A stretch of 64,000 nt of DNA, taken from contig NZ_FMXQ01000010.1 in assembly GCF_900104485.1 (NCBI RefSeq), forward strand, positions 124,001 to 188,000, read 5' to 3'. A program made the translations under genes and the position numbers. This document shows, one piece after another, positions 36,215 to 46,805 of this stretch. The notes below the pieces were generated by a model. The model was given only the letters and a program-made list of their open reading frames with translations, was not told the origin of the DNA and ran no database searches. Position 1 is the stretch's first letter. Each line of letters opens with the position of its first letter. This DNA is from Bauldia litoralis (GTDB taxonomy: Bacteria > Pseudomonadota > Alphaproteobacteria > Rhizobiales > Kaistiaceae).

Positions 36215-36813
36215 ACGTCTCGATCGGCATCCCGAATTTTCGCGCCTGGACGGCGATCATTCTCCACCGTCCGCATGACGCGGCGACCGCGATCAGCCGC
36301 CAGCTCGAGCGGATCGGCGTCGCCTCGCGAACCGTGTGGCCCGAGCTCGGCGCCGTCGACGCGGAGGCCGACATCGTCTTCTTCGATGCCGACCATGGCT
36401 ATGACGGCCAGTTCCCCTGGGTCGCCGGCGCGGCGCCGATGCCGCTGGTCGCGCTCCTCGGCTCGGAGGCGCCGGGTCGGGTCGAATGGGCCATCGCCCA
36501 GAGCGCCGACGCGCATCTGCTGAAGCCGATCGGTTCGGCCGGCGTCTACAGCGCCCTGGTCATCGCCCGCCATGCCTTTGCCGCGCGCAACGCCCTCAAG
36601 ACCGAGATCGAGGAGCTTCGCGGCCGGCTGCGGCGACGCCCGATGGTGGCGCGGGCGGTGATCGCCATCATGCACACCGAGCGCATCGACGAAGACGCCG
36701 CCTTCCGCCGCCTCGGCCAGATGGCGATGGCCGCGCGGCGCAGCATCGAGGACACCGCCGAAGCACTGGTCGCCCGACACGGATCTGCCGATGACGCTCG
36801 CGACAGCGCCTGA
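36211..36813 (+). CDS. amiR: AmiR-like ANTAR-domain antiterminator
   Basis: A 200-residue protein: an N-terminal pseudo-receiver domain (1-120), a coiled-coil linker (ALKTEIEELRGRLRRRP), then a C-terminal ANTAR three-helix RNA-binding domain (ARAVIAIMHTERIDEDAAFR, then RLGQMAMAARRSIEDTA). It is held by AmiC until an amide binds, and then allows transcription through leader terminators. It lies in the same operon it probably controls. Confidence 0.9.
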   Translation: MNVSIGIPNFRAWTAIILHRPHDAATAISRQLERIGVASRTVWPELGAVDAEADIVFFDADHGYDGQFPWVAGAAPMPLVALLGSEAPGRVEWAIAQSADAHLLKPIGSAGVYSALVIARHAFAARNALKTEIEELRGRLRRRPMVARAVIAIMHTERIDEDAAFRRLGQMAMAARRSIEDTAEALVARHGSADDARDSA

Positions 36814-36823
36814 GGGAGCCGCG

Positions 36824-37699
36824 ATGACACCGGGAGCCGGCGCCCGGCTCGGGACGGTGCTCGCCCGCCTCGCGCGGCGACCGCTGGCGCTGTTCGGGCT
36901 CATCGTCATCCTCATCGTGGTGCTGGCGGCGATCTTCGCGCCGCTGATCGCGCCCTTCCCGCCGAACGAACAACTGTTCGAGGGCCTGACGCTGGAAGGC
37001 GCGCCGCTGCCGCCGGACGCAACCTTCCTGCTCGGCACCGACCTGCTCGGCCGCGACCTCTTCTCGCGTCTTCTCTACGGCGCGCAGACATCGCTGATCA
37101 TCGGCGTTGTCGCCAATGGCATAGCCGTTGCCACCGGCGCGATGGTCGGGGTCACCGCCGGCTTCTTCGGCGGTATCGTCGGCGCGGTGCTGATGCGCTT
37201 CACCGACCTGATGATGGCCTTCCCGGCGCTGCTCCTGGCGATCGTTTTGGCCGCGATCTTCCAGCCGAGCCTGTGGATCGTCGCGCTGGTCATCGCCATG
37301 GTCAACTGGACCCAGATCGCCCGCGTCACCTACACCGAGACCCGGTCGCTGGCCGAACGCGATTTCGTCGAGGCGGAGTCGGCGATCGGCGCGGGCCGCG
37401 CCCGCATCCTCTTTCGCCACATCCTGCCGCATCTGGTACCGACGATCATGGTCTGGGCGACGCTGGGCATCTCGACCACGGTTCTGCTCGAAGCGACGCT
37501 CAGCTACCTCGGCATCGGCGTCCAGCCGCCGATCCCGAGCTGGGGCAACATCATCTACGAGAGCCAGACCTACTTCACCACCGCGCCGTGGCTGGTCTTC
37601 TTTCCCGGCGTCGCCATCATCCTGCTGGCGCTTGGCTTCAACCTTGTCGGCGACGCGCTGCGCGACATTCTCGATCCGACGCAGAAGGGGCGCTACTGA
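36824..37699 (+). CDS. ABC transporter permease, DppC-like
   Basis: A 291-residue permease of the peptide/nickel family. It has an N-terminal membrane helix, LLGTDLLGRDLFSRLLYGA, about five more helices, and the EAA-like loop RDFVEAESAIGAGRARILFR. The ATG at 36824 was chosen because GAGGGAG stands five bases upstream; the ATG at 36791 lies inside amiR. The gene order permease C before permease B is the reverse of dppBC. Confidence 0.92.
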   Translation: MTPGAGARLGTVLARLARRPLALFGLIVILIVVLAAIFAPLIAPFPPNEQLFEGLTLEGAPLPPDATFLLGTDLLGRDLFSRLLYGAQTSLIIGVVANGIAVATGAMVGVTAGFFGGIVGAVLMRFTDLMMAFPALLLAIVLAAIFQPSLWIVALVIAMVNWTQIARVTYTETRSLAERDFVEAESAIGAGRARILFRHILPHLVPTIMVWATLGISTTVLLEATLSYLGIGVQPPIPSWGNIIYESQTYFTTAPWLVFFPGVAIILLALGFNLVGDALRDILDPTQKGRY

Positions 37700-38619
37700 T
37701 GGCGGCCTACCTGCTCCGGCGATTGATCCAGGCGGCGCTGATCCTGCTCGGCGTCACCTTCATCACCTTCGTCCTGCTCTACATCCTGCCGGCCGACCCG
37801 GCGCGCCAGATTGCCGGCCGTAGCGCCACCGTCGAAACGGTCGAGAACATCCGCCAGCAACTCGGTCTCGACCAGCCGCTCTACATCCAGTACGGCCGCT
37901 ACCTCGAAGGTCTGCTGCATCTCGACCTCGGTCGCTCCTATCTCCAGAAGACGGAAGTGGCGACCCTGATCGCCGCCCGCCTGCCGGCGACATTGCTCCT
38001 CATGGTGGGGGCGATTGTCTGCGAACTCGCCATCGGCCTGAGCATGGGGCTGTTCGCCGCGATGCGCCGCGGCGGGCGGATCGACCAGTCGCTGATGGTC
38101 GTTTCCTTCGTCGCGGTCTCCGCTCCGCAATTCGTCGTCGGTATCCTGCTGCTCTACGTCTTCGCCGTCTACCTCGGCTGGTTCCCGATCGGCGGCTACG
38201 GCACCTTCTCGCACCTGGTGCTGCCGTCGATCACCCTCGGCATCCTCGGCGCCGGCTGGTATTCGCGGATGATGCGGTCGAGCATGATCGACGTGTTGCG
38301 CCAGGATTACATCCGCACGGCGCGCGCCAAGGGCCTGGGGCCTACCACCGTCATGGCGGTCCATGCCATGCCCAACGCCATCCTGCCGATCGTCGCGATG
38401 ATCGGCATCGACATCGGCTACTTCATGAGCGGCATCGTCGTGGTCGAGAGCGTCTTCGGCTGGCCCGGCATCGGCCAGCTTGCCTGGCAGGCGATCCAGC
38501 GCGTCGACATCCCGATCATCATGGGCGTCACGCTGGTCTCGGCCTGCGCCATCGTCATCGGCAACCTCGTCGCGGACCTGATCGCACCGCTGATCGATCC
38601 GCGGATCAAGTTGAGGTGA
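37699..38619 (+). CDS. ABC transporter permease, DppB-like
   Basis: A 306-residue permease with MAAYLLRRLIQAALILLGV at the start and six membrane helices. It has the EAA loop RQDYIRTARAKGLGPTTV and VVVESVFGWPGIGQLAWQAI, all hallmarks of DppB. The ATG overlaps the previous stop by one base (TGATG). It forms the channel with the DppC-like subunit. Confidence 0.93.
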   Translation: MAAYLLRRLIQAALILLGVTFITFVLLYILPADPARQIAGRSATVETVENIRQQLGLDQPLYIQYGRYLEGLLHLDLGRSYLQKTEVATLIAARLPATLLLMVGAIVCELAIGLSMGLFAAMRRGGRIDQSLMVVSFVAVSAPQFVVGILLLYVFAVYLGWFPIGGYGTFSHLVLPSITLGILGAGWYSRMMRSSMIDVLRQDYIRTARAKGLGPTTVMAVHAMPNAILPIVAMIGIDIGYFMSGIVVVESVFGWPGIGQLAWQAIQRVDIPIIMGVTLVSACAIVIGNLVADLIAPLIDPRIKLR

Positions 38620-38693
38620 GGAAATCCATCGTCCGGGGACGGGCCGCAAGAGCCGGTCCCGGACATCGCGCAGAAGAAAGAAGGAGCAGGAAC

Positions 38694-40298
38694 ATGAAGC
38701 GAGTTCTCTTGGCAAGCGCCGCCGCCATGGCAATCGCCGCGGCATCGTCGGCCGCCCAGGCCGCCGGCGAAATCGTCATCACCTACAAGGACGACGTCTC
38801 TACTCTCGATCCCGCCATCGGCTACGACTGGCAGAACTGGTCGATGATCAAGAGCCTGTTCGACGGGCTGATGGACTACAAGCCGGGCACCACCGAACTT
38901 ATTCCGGACCTCGCCGAGAGCTACGAAATCTCGCCGGACGGCACGACCTTCACCTTCAAGCTCCGTCCCGGCGTCAAGTTCGCCAACGGGCGCGAAGTGA
39001 CCGCCGAGGACGTCAAGTATTCGATCGAGCGCGTGGTCAACCCGGAAACTCAGAGCCCCGGCGCCGGCTTCTTCGGCTCGATCGCCGGCTATGACGAGAT
39101 GTCGGGCGGCGAGGCGGACAGCCTGTCGGGCATCACCGTCGTCGATCCGATGACAGTCGAGTTCAAGCTGTCGCGTCCCGACGCCACCTTCTTGCATGTC
39201 ATGGCGATCAACTTCGGCCATGTCGTGCCCAGGGAGGAGGTTGAGAAGTGGGGCGCCGACTTCGGCAAGCACCCGGTCGGCAGCGGCGCCTACAACCTGA
39301 CCGAATGGACCCTCGGCCAGCGCCTCGTCTTCGAGAAGAACCAGGACTACTGGCGCGAGGGCGTGCCCAATCTCGACAAGATCACCTTCGAGGTCGGCCA
39401 GGAGCCGACGGTGGCGCTGCTTCGCCTGAAGAATGGCGAGGTCGACATCCCCGGCGACGGCATCCCGCCGGCGCAGTTCCTCGAGGTCAAGGACGATCCC
39501 GAATACAAGGATCGCATCGTCGAGGGCGGCCAGCTCCACACCGGCTACATCACGATGAACGTCAACACCAAGCCGTTCGACGACGTGCGTGTCCGCCAGG
39601 CGGTCAACATGGCGATCAACAAGGATCGCGTGGTGCGCATCATCAACGGCCGCGCCGTACCGGCCAACCAGCCGCTGCCGCCGACGATGCCGGGCTATGT
39701 CGACGACTACGAGGGCTACGCCTACGATCCCGACGCGGCCAAGGCGCTGCTCGCCGATGCCGGTCTCGCCGACGGTTTCGAGACCGAGATGTATGTCATG
39801 AACACCGACCCCAACCCGCGCATCGCCCAGGCGATCCAGCAGGACCTGGCGGCGATCGGCATCAAGGTCGACATCAAGTCGCTGGCCCAGGCCAATGTCA
39901 TCGATGCCGGCGGCAACGGCACCGCGCCGATGATCTGGTCCGGCGGCATGGCGTGGATCGCCGACTTCCCCGACCCGTCCAACTTCTACGGCCCGATCCT
40001 CGGCTGCGACGGCGCGGTCCAGGGCGGCTGGAACTGGTCGTGGTACTGCAACGAGGAGCTCGACGCGATGGCGCAGAAGGCCGACGCCATGACCGACCCG
40101 GCAATGGCGGCCGAGCGCGAGACGCTGTGGGGCGAGATCTTCCTCAAGGTGATGGAAGACGCGCCCTGGGCGCCGGTGTTCAACGAACAGCGCTTCACCA
40201 TCCGCTCGGCCCGCATGGGCGGCGACGATGCGCTCTATGTCGACCCGGTCCATATCCCTGTCCATTACGACGCGGTGACCGTGACAGATGCACAGTAA
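38694..40298 (+). CDS. ABC transporter solute-binding protein, DppA/OppA family (SBP_bac_5)
   Basis: A 534-residue binding protein. The signal peptide is MKRVLLASAAAMAIAAASSA with cleavage near AQAAG. Then ITYKDDVSTLDPAIGYDWQN, AESYEISPDGTTFTFKLRPG and VRQAVNMAINKDRVVRI follow the family pattern. AAGGAG lies eight bases before the ATG. With a formamidase and AmiC/AmiR in the operon, the ligand is more likely an amide or a small amidated peptide than a general dipeptide. Its end overlaps the amidase gene by 11 bp. Confidence 0.92.
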   Translation: MKRVLLASAAAMAIAAASSAAQAAGEIVITYKDDVSTLDPAIGYDWQNWSMIKSLFDGLMDYKPGTTELIPDLAESYEISPDGTTFTFKLRPGVKFANGREVTAEDVKYSIERVVNPETQSPGAGFFGSIAGYDEMSGGEADSLSGITVVDPMTVEFKLSRPDATFLHVMAINFGHVVPREEVEKWGADFGKHPVGSGAYNLTEWTLGQRLVFEKNQDYWREGVPNLDKITFEVGQEPTVALLRLKNGEVDIPGDGIPPAQFLEVKDDPEYKDRIVEGGQLHTGYITMNVNTKPFDDVRVRQAVNMAINKDRVVRIINGRAVPANQPLPPTMPGYVDDYEGYAYDPDAAKALLADAGLADGFETEMYVMNTDPNPRIAQAIQQDLAAIGIKVDIKSLAQANVIDAGGNGTAPMIWSGGMAWIADFPDPSNFYGPILGCDGAVQGGWNWSWYCNEELDAMAQKADAMTDPAMAAERETLWGEIFLKVMEDAPWAPVFNEQRFTIRSARMGGDDALYVDPVHIPVHYDAVTVTDAQ

Positions 40299-41232
40299 GC
40301 CTCATCACACGATCCACGAGGCGCATCATCATTTCGGGTGGGATCATTCGATCCCGCCCGTCATGACCGTCGCGCCGGGAACGATCATCGAATTCGAATG
40401 TCCGGACGCCTCCGGCGGGCAACTGTCGAAGGACAGCACCGTCGCCGACGTGCCGAACATCGACTTCGAGAAGGTCAATCCGGTCACCGGCCCCGTCTTC
40501 ATCGACGGGGCCGAGCCGGGCGACGCGCTCAAGGTGACGATCCACGCGTTCCAGCCTTCGGGCTGGGGCTGGACCGCCAACATTCACGGCTTCGGCCTGC
40601 TTGCCGACCAGTTCGCCGACCCGGCCCTCCACATCTGGACCTACGACAAGGTCGGCATGGGCCCGGCCGCCTATTCGCCGATGGGCCAGGTTCCACTCAA
40701 GCCCTTCCCCGGCACCATCGGGCTCGCCCCGGCCGAGGCCGGGCTGCACTCGGTCGTGCCGCCACGGCGGATCGGCGGCAACCTCGACATCCGCGACCTG
40801 GCGGCCGGCACCGAGCTCTACCTGCCGGTCGAGGTAGCCGGCGCCCTCTTCTCGGTCGGCGATACCCATGCCGCGCAAGGCGATGGCGAGGTCTGCGGCA
40901 CGGCGATCGAGAGCCCGATGAGCGTCGTGCTCGGCTTCGACCTCGTCAAGCAGGCGGGGCTGCAGACGCCGCGCTTCACCACGCCGGGCCCGGTCAGCCG
41001 CCATCTCGACGGCAAGGGCTACGAGGTGACGACGGGCGTCGGCCCGGACCTGATGGAAGGCGCCCGTTCGGCCCTCAGCCAGATGATCGATCTGCTGTGC
41101 GGTCGCTACGCCATGCAGCCTGTCGAGGCCTATATGCTCTGCTCGGTCTGCGGCGATCTGCGGGTCAGCGAGATCGTCGACATGCCGAACTGGGTCGTTT
41201 CCTTCTATTTTCCGCGTCTGGTTCTCGAATAG
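40288..41232 (+). CDS. Acetamidase/formamidase family protein
   Basis: A 314-residue member of the FmdA/AmdA family, which hydrolyses short-chain amides to ammonia and the acid. It begins with a His-rich stretch ([20 protein letters not shown]) seen in many members. It has the core motifs [34 protein letters not shown] and [18 protein letters not shown]. It lacks a signal peptide. Placed between binding protein and ATPase genes of an amide-responsive operon, it probably acts on the transported compound. Confidence 0.9.
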   Translation: MHSKPHHTIHEAHHHFGWDHSIPPVMTVAPGTIIEFECPDASGGQLSKDSTVADVPNIDFEKVNPVTGPVFIDGAEPGDALKVTIHAFQPSGWGWTANIHGFGLLADQFADPALHIWTYDKVGMGPAAYSPMGQVPLKPFPGTIGLAPAEAGLHSVVPPRRIGGNLDIRDLAAGTELYLPVEVAGALFSVGDTHAAQGDGEVCGTAIESPMSVVLGFDLVKQAGLQTPRFTTPGPVSRHLDGKGYEVTTGVGPDLMEGARSALSQMIDLLCGRYAMQPVEAYMLCSVCGDLRVSEIVDMPNWVVSFYFPRLVLE

Positions 41233-41292
41233 GGTGGTAACGGGACGGACCGGGCTGCTGTCCCGGCCCGCCTCTTGCTTTCAATCGAGCCG

Positions 41293-43068
41293 ATGACGGA
41301 AAAAAGCCAGCCAGCCGATGACCCCGTCCTTTCGGTCCGCGATCTCACCACCGAGGTCGCGACACCGGAAGGCCGGCGCGTCGTCGTCGATCGCCTGAGC
41401 TTCGATCTCGCCGCCGGCGAGACGCTGTGCATTGCCGGCGAGTCCGGTTCCGGCAAGTCGATGACGGCGCTGTCGATCATGCGGCTCCTGCCCGAGCCGA
41501 TGGCGCGGATCGCCAGCGGCTCGATCCACCTCGCAGGCCGCGATCTCGCCGCGCTCTCCGGACGCGAGATGCGCAGGGTCCGCGGCGCCGACATCGCGAT
41601 GATCTTCCAGGAGCCGATGACCTCGCTCAACCCGGTCCTGTCGATCGGCCATCAGTTGACCGAGGCGATCAGGGTCCACCGGCCGATGCCGCGCGGCGAG
41701 GCGCGGGCGCTGGCGGTCAAGGCGCTCAGCGCCGTGCGGATCGGCCAGCCCGAGCGCCGCCTCCAGCAGTATCCGCACGAGCTCTCCGGTGGCATGCGGC
41801 AGCGGGTGATGATCGCGATGGCGATCGCCGGCCGCCCAAGGGTGCTCATCGCCGACGAGCCGACGACCGCCCTCGACGTCACCGTCCAGGCCCAGATCCT
41901 CGAACTGATCCGCACCCTGCAGAAGGACTTCGGCACCGCCGTCATCCTCATCACCCACGACATGGGCGTCGTCGCCGAGATGGCCGACCGGGTCATCGTC
42001 ATGAATGGCGGCGCCATGGTCGAAGCTGGCCCCGCCCGGCAGATCTTCCACGCGCCGGCAGAGGATTACACGCGGATGCTGCTCGCCGCTGTGCCCCGTC
42101 TCGGGGCGAGCCAGACGGTCTCCGACCTGGCCCCGCCGCCCGCCTCCTCCGTCCCGGATGACACGGTGGTCAAGGTGTCCGACCTTACCGTCCGCTTCGA
42201 CATCGTCGGCGGCATCCTGCGCCGACCGGTCCAGCGGGTTCATGCCGTCGAAGGCATCTCCTTCGATGTTCGCCGCGGCGAGACCGTGGCGCTGGTCGGC
42301 GAATCCGGATGCGGCAAGTCGACGACCGGCAAGGCGCTCCTCAACCTTGTCCCCTGGGATGGCGCGATCGTCATCGACGGGGCGGCCACCGCCGGCCTCG
42401 GTCGCTCGGCGATGAAACCGATCCGCCGCTCGATCCAGATGATCTTCCAGGATCCCTATGCCTCGCTCGATCCGCGGATGACTGTCGGCGAACTGGTCGC
42501 CGAGCCGCTGACCATTCACGGACTGGCGAGCGGCAGCGAACTTACCGACCGTGTCGCCTGGCTGTTCAACCGGGTCGGCCTGTCGCCGGACCAGATGCAG
42601 AGGCATCCGCACGAATTTTCCGGCGGCCAGCGCCAGCGGGTCTGCATCGCTCGCGCCCTGTCCCTGTCACCGAAGATCATCGTCGCCGATGAAAGCGTCT
42701 CGGCGCTCGACGTCTCGGTCCAGGCCCGGGTCCTCGCCCTGCTCCAGGAACTCCAGGACGAACTCGGCCTGTCCTACCTCTTCATCTCCCACGACATGGC
42801 GGTGGTCGAACAGGTCAGCCACCGCGTCGCCGTCATGTATCTCGGCCAGATCGTCGAGATGGGCAGCCGCGCCCAGGTCTTCGGCGACCCCCGCCACGCC
42901 TATACACGACGGCTGCTCGAAGCCGTGCTGGTGCCCGATCCGGATCGACGCCACGGCGCCTTTCCGATCGCCGACAGCGAGGTGCCGAGCCCGATTCATC
43001 CGGTCGGTCAGGCGCCCGCTCGACTGGCGATGACGGACATCGGCAACGGCCACTTCGTCGCCGGCTGA
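41293..43068 (+). CDS. Fused peptide-type ABC ATPase, DppD-DppF
   Basis: A 591-residue protein joining two oligopeptide-type ATPases. The first domain has [24 protein letters not shown] and [12 protein letters not shown]. The second has [25 protein letters not shown] and [12 protein letters not shown], where the usual DEPVSALD Pro is Ser. Fusions of this type are common in alphaproteobacteria. A TTG at 41275 is an alternative start. It closes the amide/peptide operon. Confidence 0.92.
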   Translation: MTEKSQPADDPVLSVRDLTTEVATPEGRRVVVDRLSFDLAAGETLCIAGESGSGKSMTALSIMRLLPEPMARIASGSIHLAGRDLAALSGREMRRVRGADIAMIFQEPMTSLNPVLSIGHQLTEAIRVHRPMPRGEARALAVKALSAVRIGQPERRLQQYPHELSGGMRQRVMIAMAIAGRPRVLIADEPTTALDVTVQAQILELIRTLQKDFGTAVILITHDMGVVAEMADRVIVMNGGAMVEAGPARQIFHAPAEDYTRMLLAAVPRLGASQTVSDLAPPPASSVPDDTVVKVSDLTVRFDIVGGILRRPVQRVHAVEGISFDVRRGETVALVGESGCGKSTTGKALLNLVPWDGAIVIDGAATAGLGRSAMKPIRRSIQMIFQDPYASLDPRMTVGELVAEPLTIHGLASGSELTDRVAWLFNRVGLSPDQMQRHPHEFSGGQRQRVCIARALSLSPKIIVADESVSALDVSVQARVLALLQELQDELGLSYLFISHDMAVVEQVSHRVAVMYLGQIVEMGSRAQVFGDPRHAYTRRLLEAVLVPDPDRRHGAFPIADSEVPSPIHPVGQAPARLAMTDIGNGHFVAG

Positions 43069-43113
43069 CCCTGGCATTCCCTGATTGCGGAACTTTTTGG
43101 CCGCGCAGAATTT

Positions 43114-43141
43114 GAACTTCGGGGTCCAGACCCCTAAGTTC
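43114..43141. repeat. Inverted repeat before the NAGGN operon
   Basis: GAACTTCGGGGTC (43114-43126) and GACCCCTAAGTTC (43129-43141) form 13-bp arms with one mismatch around two bases. It lies in the 186-bp gap before asnO and can form a cruciform or strong RNA hairpin. No T-run follows on either strand. A second hairpin (CCCGCTG/CAGCGGG, 43186-43205) lies further on. It could be a regulatory leader or an end signal for the upstream operon. Confidence 0.6.
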
Positions 43142-43254
43142 TGCTTCAAAACCCAAGGAGAGTCGTGCTGAGTGGTCCCCGTGCTCCCGCTGGAGGCGCA
43201 GCGGGGGGCGTATTGCTTTGTTGACGCGACGAGAGACGAAGGAGTCGAGCCGGT

Positions 43255-45030
43255 TTGTGTGGAATTGCAGGTGAAGTTCAGTTCAGGGACCGCGCCGCGG
43301 ATGTCGCGGCGGTCGAGCGGATGGTGGATTGCCTCAGGCCGCGCGGGCCTGATGGCGGCGGCATCGTCGCCTATGACCGGATTGCCTTCGGCCACCGCCG
43401 CCTGAAGATCATCGACCTGTCGAATGCCTCGCGCCAGCCGATGGTCGATCCGTCGCTCGGCCTGACCATCGCCTTCAACGGCTGCATCTACAACTACAAG
43501 GAGCTGCGCGACGAGCTCGAGATGCGCGGCTACACCTTCTTCTCGCATGGCGACACCGAGGTCATCCTCAAGGCCTATCACGCCTTCGGGCCGGAGTTCG
43601 TTTCCCGTCTCCACGGCATGTTCGCCTTCGCCATTCACGAGCGGGACTCCGGCCGGCTGGTGCTTGGCCGCGACCGCTTCGGGATCAAGCCGCTCTACCT
43701 GGCCGAAGCGAAGGGCCGGCTGCGCTTTGCCTCGTCGCTGCCGTCGCTGCTGGCGGGCGGCGATATCGACACCTCCATCGACCGCGTCGCCCTCGACAAC
43801 TACATGTCGTTTCATGCCGTCGTGCCGCCGCCGCGCACCATCCTCACCGGCGTGCGCAAGCTGCCGCCCGCCACCGTCCGCATTGTCGAGCCCGACGGCC
43901 GGACCAAGGACACTGTCTACTGGTCGGCGCGCCACGAGCCGAGCCAGGCAGATATCGCGACATCCGCCGAGGAATGGCGCGACCGCGTGCTTGAATCGCT
44001 CCGCCTTTCGGTGAAACGCCGCATGGTCGCCGACGTGCCGGTCGGCGTGCTGCTCTCCGGCGGAGTCGATTCCAGCGTCGTCGTCGGGCTGCTCGCCGAG
44101 TCCGGCCAGACCGGCCTGATGACCTTCTCGATCGGCTTCGAGGAGGCCAACAGCGAGAAGGGCGACGAGTTCGTCTATTCCGACCTGATCGCCAACCATT
44201 TCCAGACCGATCACCACAAGATGATGATCGAGTCGTCGCGCCTGCTCGAGGCGCTGCCCGGCACCATCACCGCGATGTCGGAGCCGATGGTCTCCTACGA
44301 CAATGTCGGCTTCTACCTGCTCAGCCAGGAGGTCGCGAAACACATCAAGGTGGTGCAGTCCGGCCAGGGCGCCGACGAGGTGTTCGGCGGCTACCACTGG
44401 TATCCGCCGCTTGCCGCCTCCAACAACGTCACCGCCGACTATGCCCGCGTCTTCTTCGACCGGTCGCGCGAGACCATGCGGCAGCACCTGGCCGACGAGT
44501 GGCTGGCCGAGGGCGACCCGAGCCTCGATTTCGTCGCCGATCATTTCGCCGCCGCAGGCGCCCCCGCTCCGGTCGACAAGGCGCTCCGCCTCGACACCAA
44601 CGTCATGCTGGTCGACGACCCGGTCAAGCGGGTCGACAACATGACCATGGCCTGGGGGCTGGAGGCTCGCGTCCCCTTCCTCGACCACGAACTGGTCGAG
44701 CTCGCCGCCCGCATTCCGGCCGAGCACAAGCTCGCCCAGGGCGGCAAGGGCGTCCTCAAGGAGGCGGCCCGGCTGGTCGTGCCGAGCGAGGTGATCGACC
44801 GCAAGAAGGGCTATTTTCCGGTTCCGGCGCTGAAATATCTCGACGGCCCGTATCTCGCCATGGTGCGCGATGCGCTGGAGTCGCAGGCCGCCAGGGACCG
44901 CGGCCTGTTCCGGGACAGCTACCTCACTGCGCTGTTCGACAAGCCGAACGACCACATCACGCCGCTGAGAGGGTCCGAGCTCTGGCAGGTCGGACTTCTT
45001 GAAATGTGGCTCCAGACCAACGGGATCTGA
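43255..45030 (+). CDS. asnO: N-acetylglutaminylglutamine amidotransferase (asparagine synthase-like)
   Basis: A 591-residue class II glutamine amidotransferase joined to an asparagine-synthase domain. It forms the terminal amide of the osmolyte N-acetylglutaminylglutamine amide. The start is TTG, fixed by chemistry: the next codon gives Cys2 of MCGIAGEV, the N-terminal nucleophile. AAGGAG stands ten bases before it. RPRGPDGGG and NGCIYNYKELR belong to the glutaminase part, and LLSGGVDSSV is the ATP-pyrophosphatase loop. The following synthetase and M42 peptidase genes confirm the pathway. Confidence 0.92.
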   Translation: MCGIAGEVQFRDRAADVAAVERMVDCLRPRGPDGGGIVAYDRIAFGHRRLKIIDLSNASRQPMVDPSLGLTIAFNGCIYNYKELRDELEMRGYTFFSHGDTEVILKAYHAFGPEFVSRLHGMFAFAIHERDSGRLVLGRDRFGIKPLYLAEAKGRLRFASSLPSLLAGGDIDTSIDRVALDNYMSFHAVVPPPRTILTGVRKLPPATVRIVEPDGRTKDTVYWSARHEPSQADIATSAEEWRDRVLESLRLSVKRRMVADVPVGVLLSGGVDSSVVVGLLAESGQTGLMTFSIGFEEANSEKGDEFVYSDLIANHFQTDHHKMMIESSRLLEALPGTITAMSEPMVSYDNVGFYLLSQEVAKHIKVVQSGQGADEVFGGYHWYPPLAASNNVTADYARVFFDRSRETMRQHLADEWLAEGDPSLDFVADHFAAAGAPAPVDKALRLDTNVMLVDDPVKRVDNMTMAWGLEARVPFLDHELVELAARIPAEHKLAQGGKGVLKEAARLVVPSEVIDRKKGYFPVPALKYLDGPYLAMVRDALESQAARDRGLFRDSYLTALFDKPNDHITPLRGSELWQVGLLEMWLQTNGI

Positions 45031-45035
45031 TCCGG

Positions 45036-46793
45036 ATGATGGCGACCGAAAAATCCAAGTCGGCCTCCGAGGGGCCCGGCGATCTGCCGGCCGACATGCT
45101 GGGGGCGGCGCTTGAGCCCACCCCGGCGCCGATGACGGCCAACTTTGCACTCGACTGCGGCTGGGGCCGGCTCCTTTTTGCCCAGACCTTCGAGAACTCC
45201 AAGGCGATCGCCGACGCGACCCGATCCGAGGGCCACGACCGCCGGGACATCGTCTTCTACGTCGCCGATCCGCATGTGGCGCTGGCATCGGCGCCGCAGG
45301 AACTCTTCCTCGACCCCTCCCACACCTATCGGCTCGATCTTGCCAAGTATGAGCCGGCGGCCGAGCAGCCGCGCGGCTTCTTCATCCGCCGGCTGACGAC
45401 GATCGAGGATGCCGAGGCGATCAACCGGCTCTACCAGACCCGCAACATGGTGCCGGTGCCGCCGGATTTCTTCTGGACCAAGCGCGATGCCCGCTCGATC
45501 ACCTATTTTGTCGCCGAGGACGAGATCACCGGCGCCGTCATCGGAACGGTGACCGGTATCGACCACCATCATGCCTTCAACGACCCGGAGCGGGCGTCCT
45601 CACTCTGGTGTCTCGCCGTCGATCCGCAGGCCAATCAGCCCGGCATCGGTGAAGCCCTGGTCCGCCGTCTGGCGGAGCATTTTCAGGCGCGCGGCAATTC
45701 TTGCCTCGATCTCTCCGTGCTTCACGACAACGACCAGGCAATTGCCCTGTACGAAAAACTCGGCTTCGCGCGGATCCCCTATTTCACCCTGAAACGCCGA
45801 AACCCGATCAACGAGACACTGTTCGCCGGACCGGCCTTCACCGAGAAGCTCAACCCCTACGCGACGATCATCATCGACGAGGCGCGGCGGCGCGGCATTG
45901 CCGTCGAGGTGACCGATGCCGAAGGCGGATTCTTCCGGCTGACCTACGGCGGTCGCAGCGTCCATTGTCGCGAGAGCCTGTCGGAATTCACCACCGGCGT
46001 TGCGGTGTCGATCTGCGACGACAAGGCGGTGACCCGCCGCGTCGTCAGCGCCGCTGGCGTCAGGGTCCCCGAACAGATCGATGCCGACGACGGCGACATC
46101 GCGGCCTTCCTCGCCAAGCACGGTTCGGTCGTCGTTAAACCGGCGCGCGGCGAACAGGGACGCGGCGTCGCGGTCGGCCTCGAAACCATGGACGAGATCG
46201 AGGTCGCGGTGGCCGAGGCGCGGCAGATTTCCGATCGCATCCTCATCGAGGAATGCGTCAAGGGCCAGGATCTTCGCCTGGTGGTCATCGACCGGCGCGT
46301 GGTTGCCTGCGCCATCCGGCGGCCGGCGCAAGTCGTCGGCGACGGCAAGTCGACCGTCGAGGAACTGATCCTGCGCCAGAGCAAGCGTCGCGCGCGGGCA
46401 ACCGGTGGCGAATCGCGCATCCCCCTCGACGGCGAGACCGAGCGTTGCATCAAGGCCGACGGCTATGAACGCGGTTCGATCCTGCCGGAAGGCATGACCC
46501 TTACCGTCCGCAAGACCGCCAACCTCCATACCGGAGGCACGATCCACGATGTCACGGCGGAAGTTCACAGCCGACTCGTCAACGCGGCAATCAAGGCGGC
46601 GGCGGCCATCGACATCCCGGTCGTCGGCATCGACCTCGTCGTCCCGTCGCCGCGCTCGCCGGACTACGCCTTCATCGAGGCCAACGAGCGTCCGGGTCTT
46701 GCCAATCACGACCCGCAGCCGACGGCGGAACGTTTCGTCGACCTGCTTTTTCCGCTATCCATTCCAACGGCGGTGCGCAGCGCCGTCGTTTGA
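45036..46793 (+). CDS. ngg: N-acetylglutaminylglutamine synthetase (GNAT/ATP-grasp)
   Basis: A 585-residue bifunctional protein. Residues about 95-265 form a GNAT acetyltransferase (DPQANQPGIGEALVRRLAEH as the acetyl-CoA loop). Residues about 290-580 form an ATP-grasp ligase (VVVKPARGEQGRGVAVGL, and VVGIDLVVPSP, FIEANERPGLANHD). It acetylates and joins two glutamines. The start five bases after the asnO stop was chosen (ATG at 45036; a second ATG follows directly). Confidence 0.92.
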   Translation: MMATEKSKSASEGPGDLPADMLGAALEPTPAPMTANFALDCGWGRLLFAQTFENSKAIADATRSEGHDRRDIVFYVADPHVALASAPQELFLDPSHTYRLDLAKYEPAAEQPRGFFIRRLTTIEDAEAINRLYQTRNMVPVPPDFFWTKRDARSITYFVAEDEITGAVIGTVTGIDHHHAFNDPERASSLWCLAVDPQANQPGIGEALVRRLAEHFQARGNSCLDLSVLHDNDQAIALYEKLGFARIPYFTLKRRNPINETLFAGPAFTEKLNPYATIIIDEARRRGIAVEVTDAEGGFFRLTYGGRSVHCRESLSEFTTGVAVSICDDKAVTRRVVSAAGVRVPEQIDADDGDIAAFLAKHGSVVVKPARGEQGRGVAVGLETMDEIEVAVAEARQISDRILIEECVKGQDLRLVVIDRRVVACAIRRPAQVVGDGKSTVEELILRQSKRRARATGGESRIPLDGETERCIKADGYERGSILPEGMTLTVRKTANLHTGGTIHDVTAEVHSRLVNAAIKAAAAIDIPVVGIDLVVPSPRSPDYAFIEANERPGLANHDPQPTAERFVDLLFPLSIPTAVRSAVV

Positions 46794-46805
46794 TTGGGGA
46801 ACAGA

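Noticed and set aside
41233-41292. A terminator between the formamidase and DppDF genes
   Set aside because: A short CCGGG/CCCGG hairpin exists but lacks a T-run, and the ATPase gene clearly belongs to the same operon.
42667-45288. An 873-codon minus-strand open frame across asnO
   Set aside because: It is antisense to an asparagine-synthase-type gene with all catalytic motifs, and has shadow-like composition.
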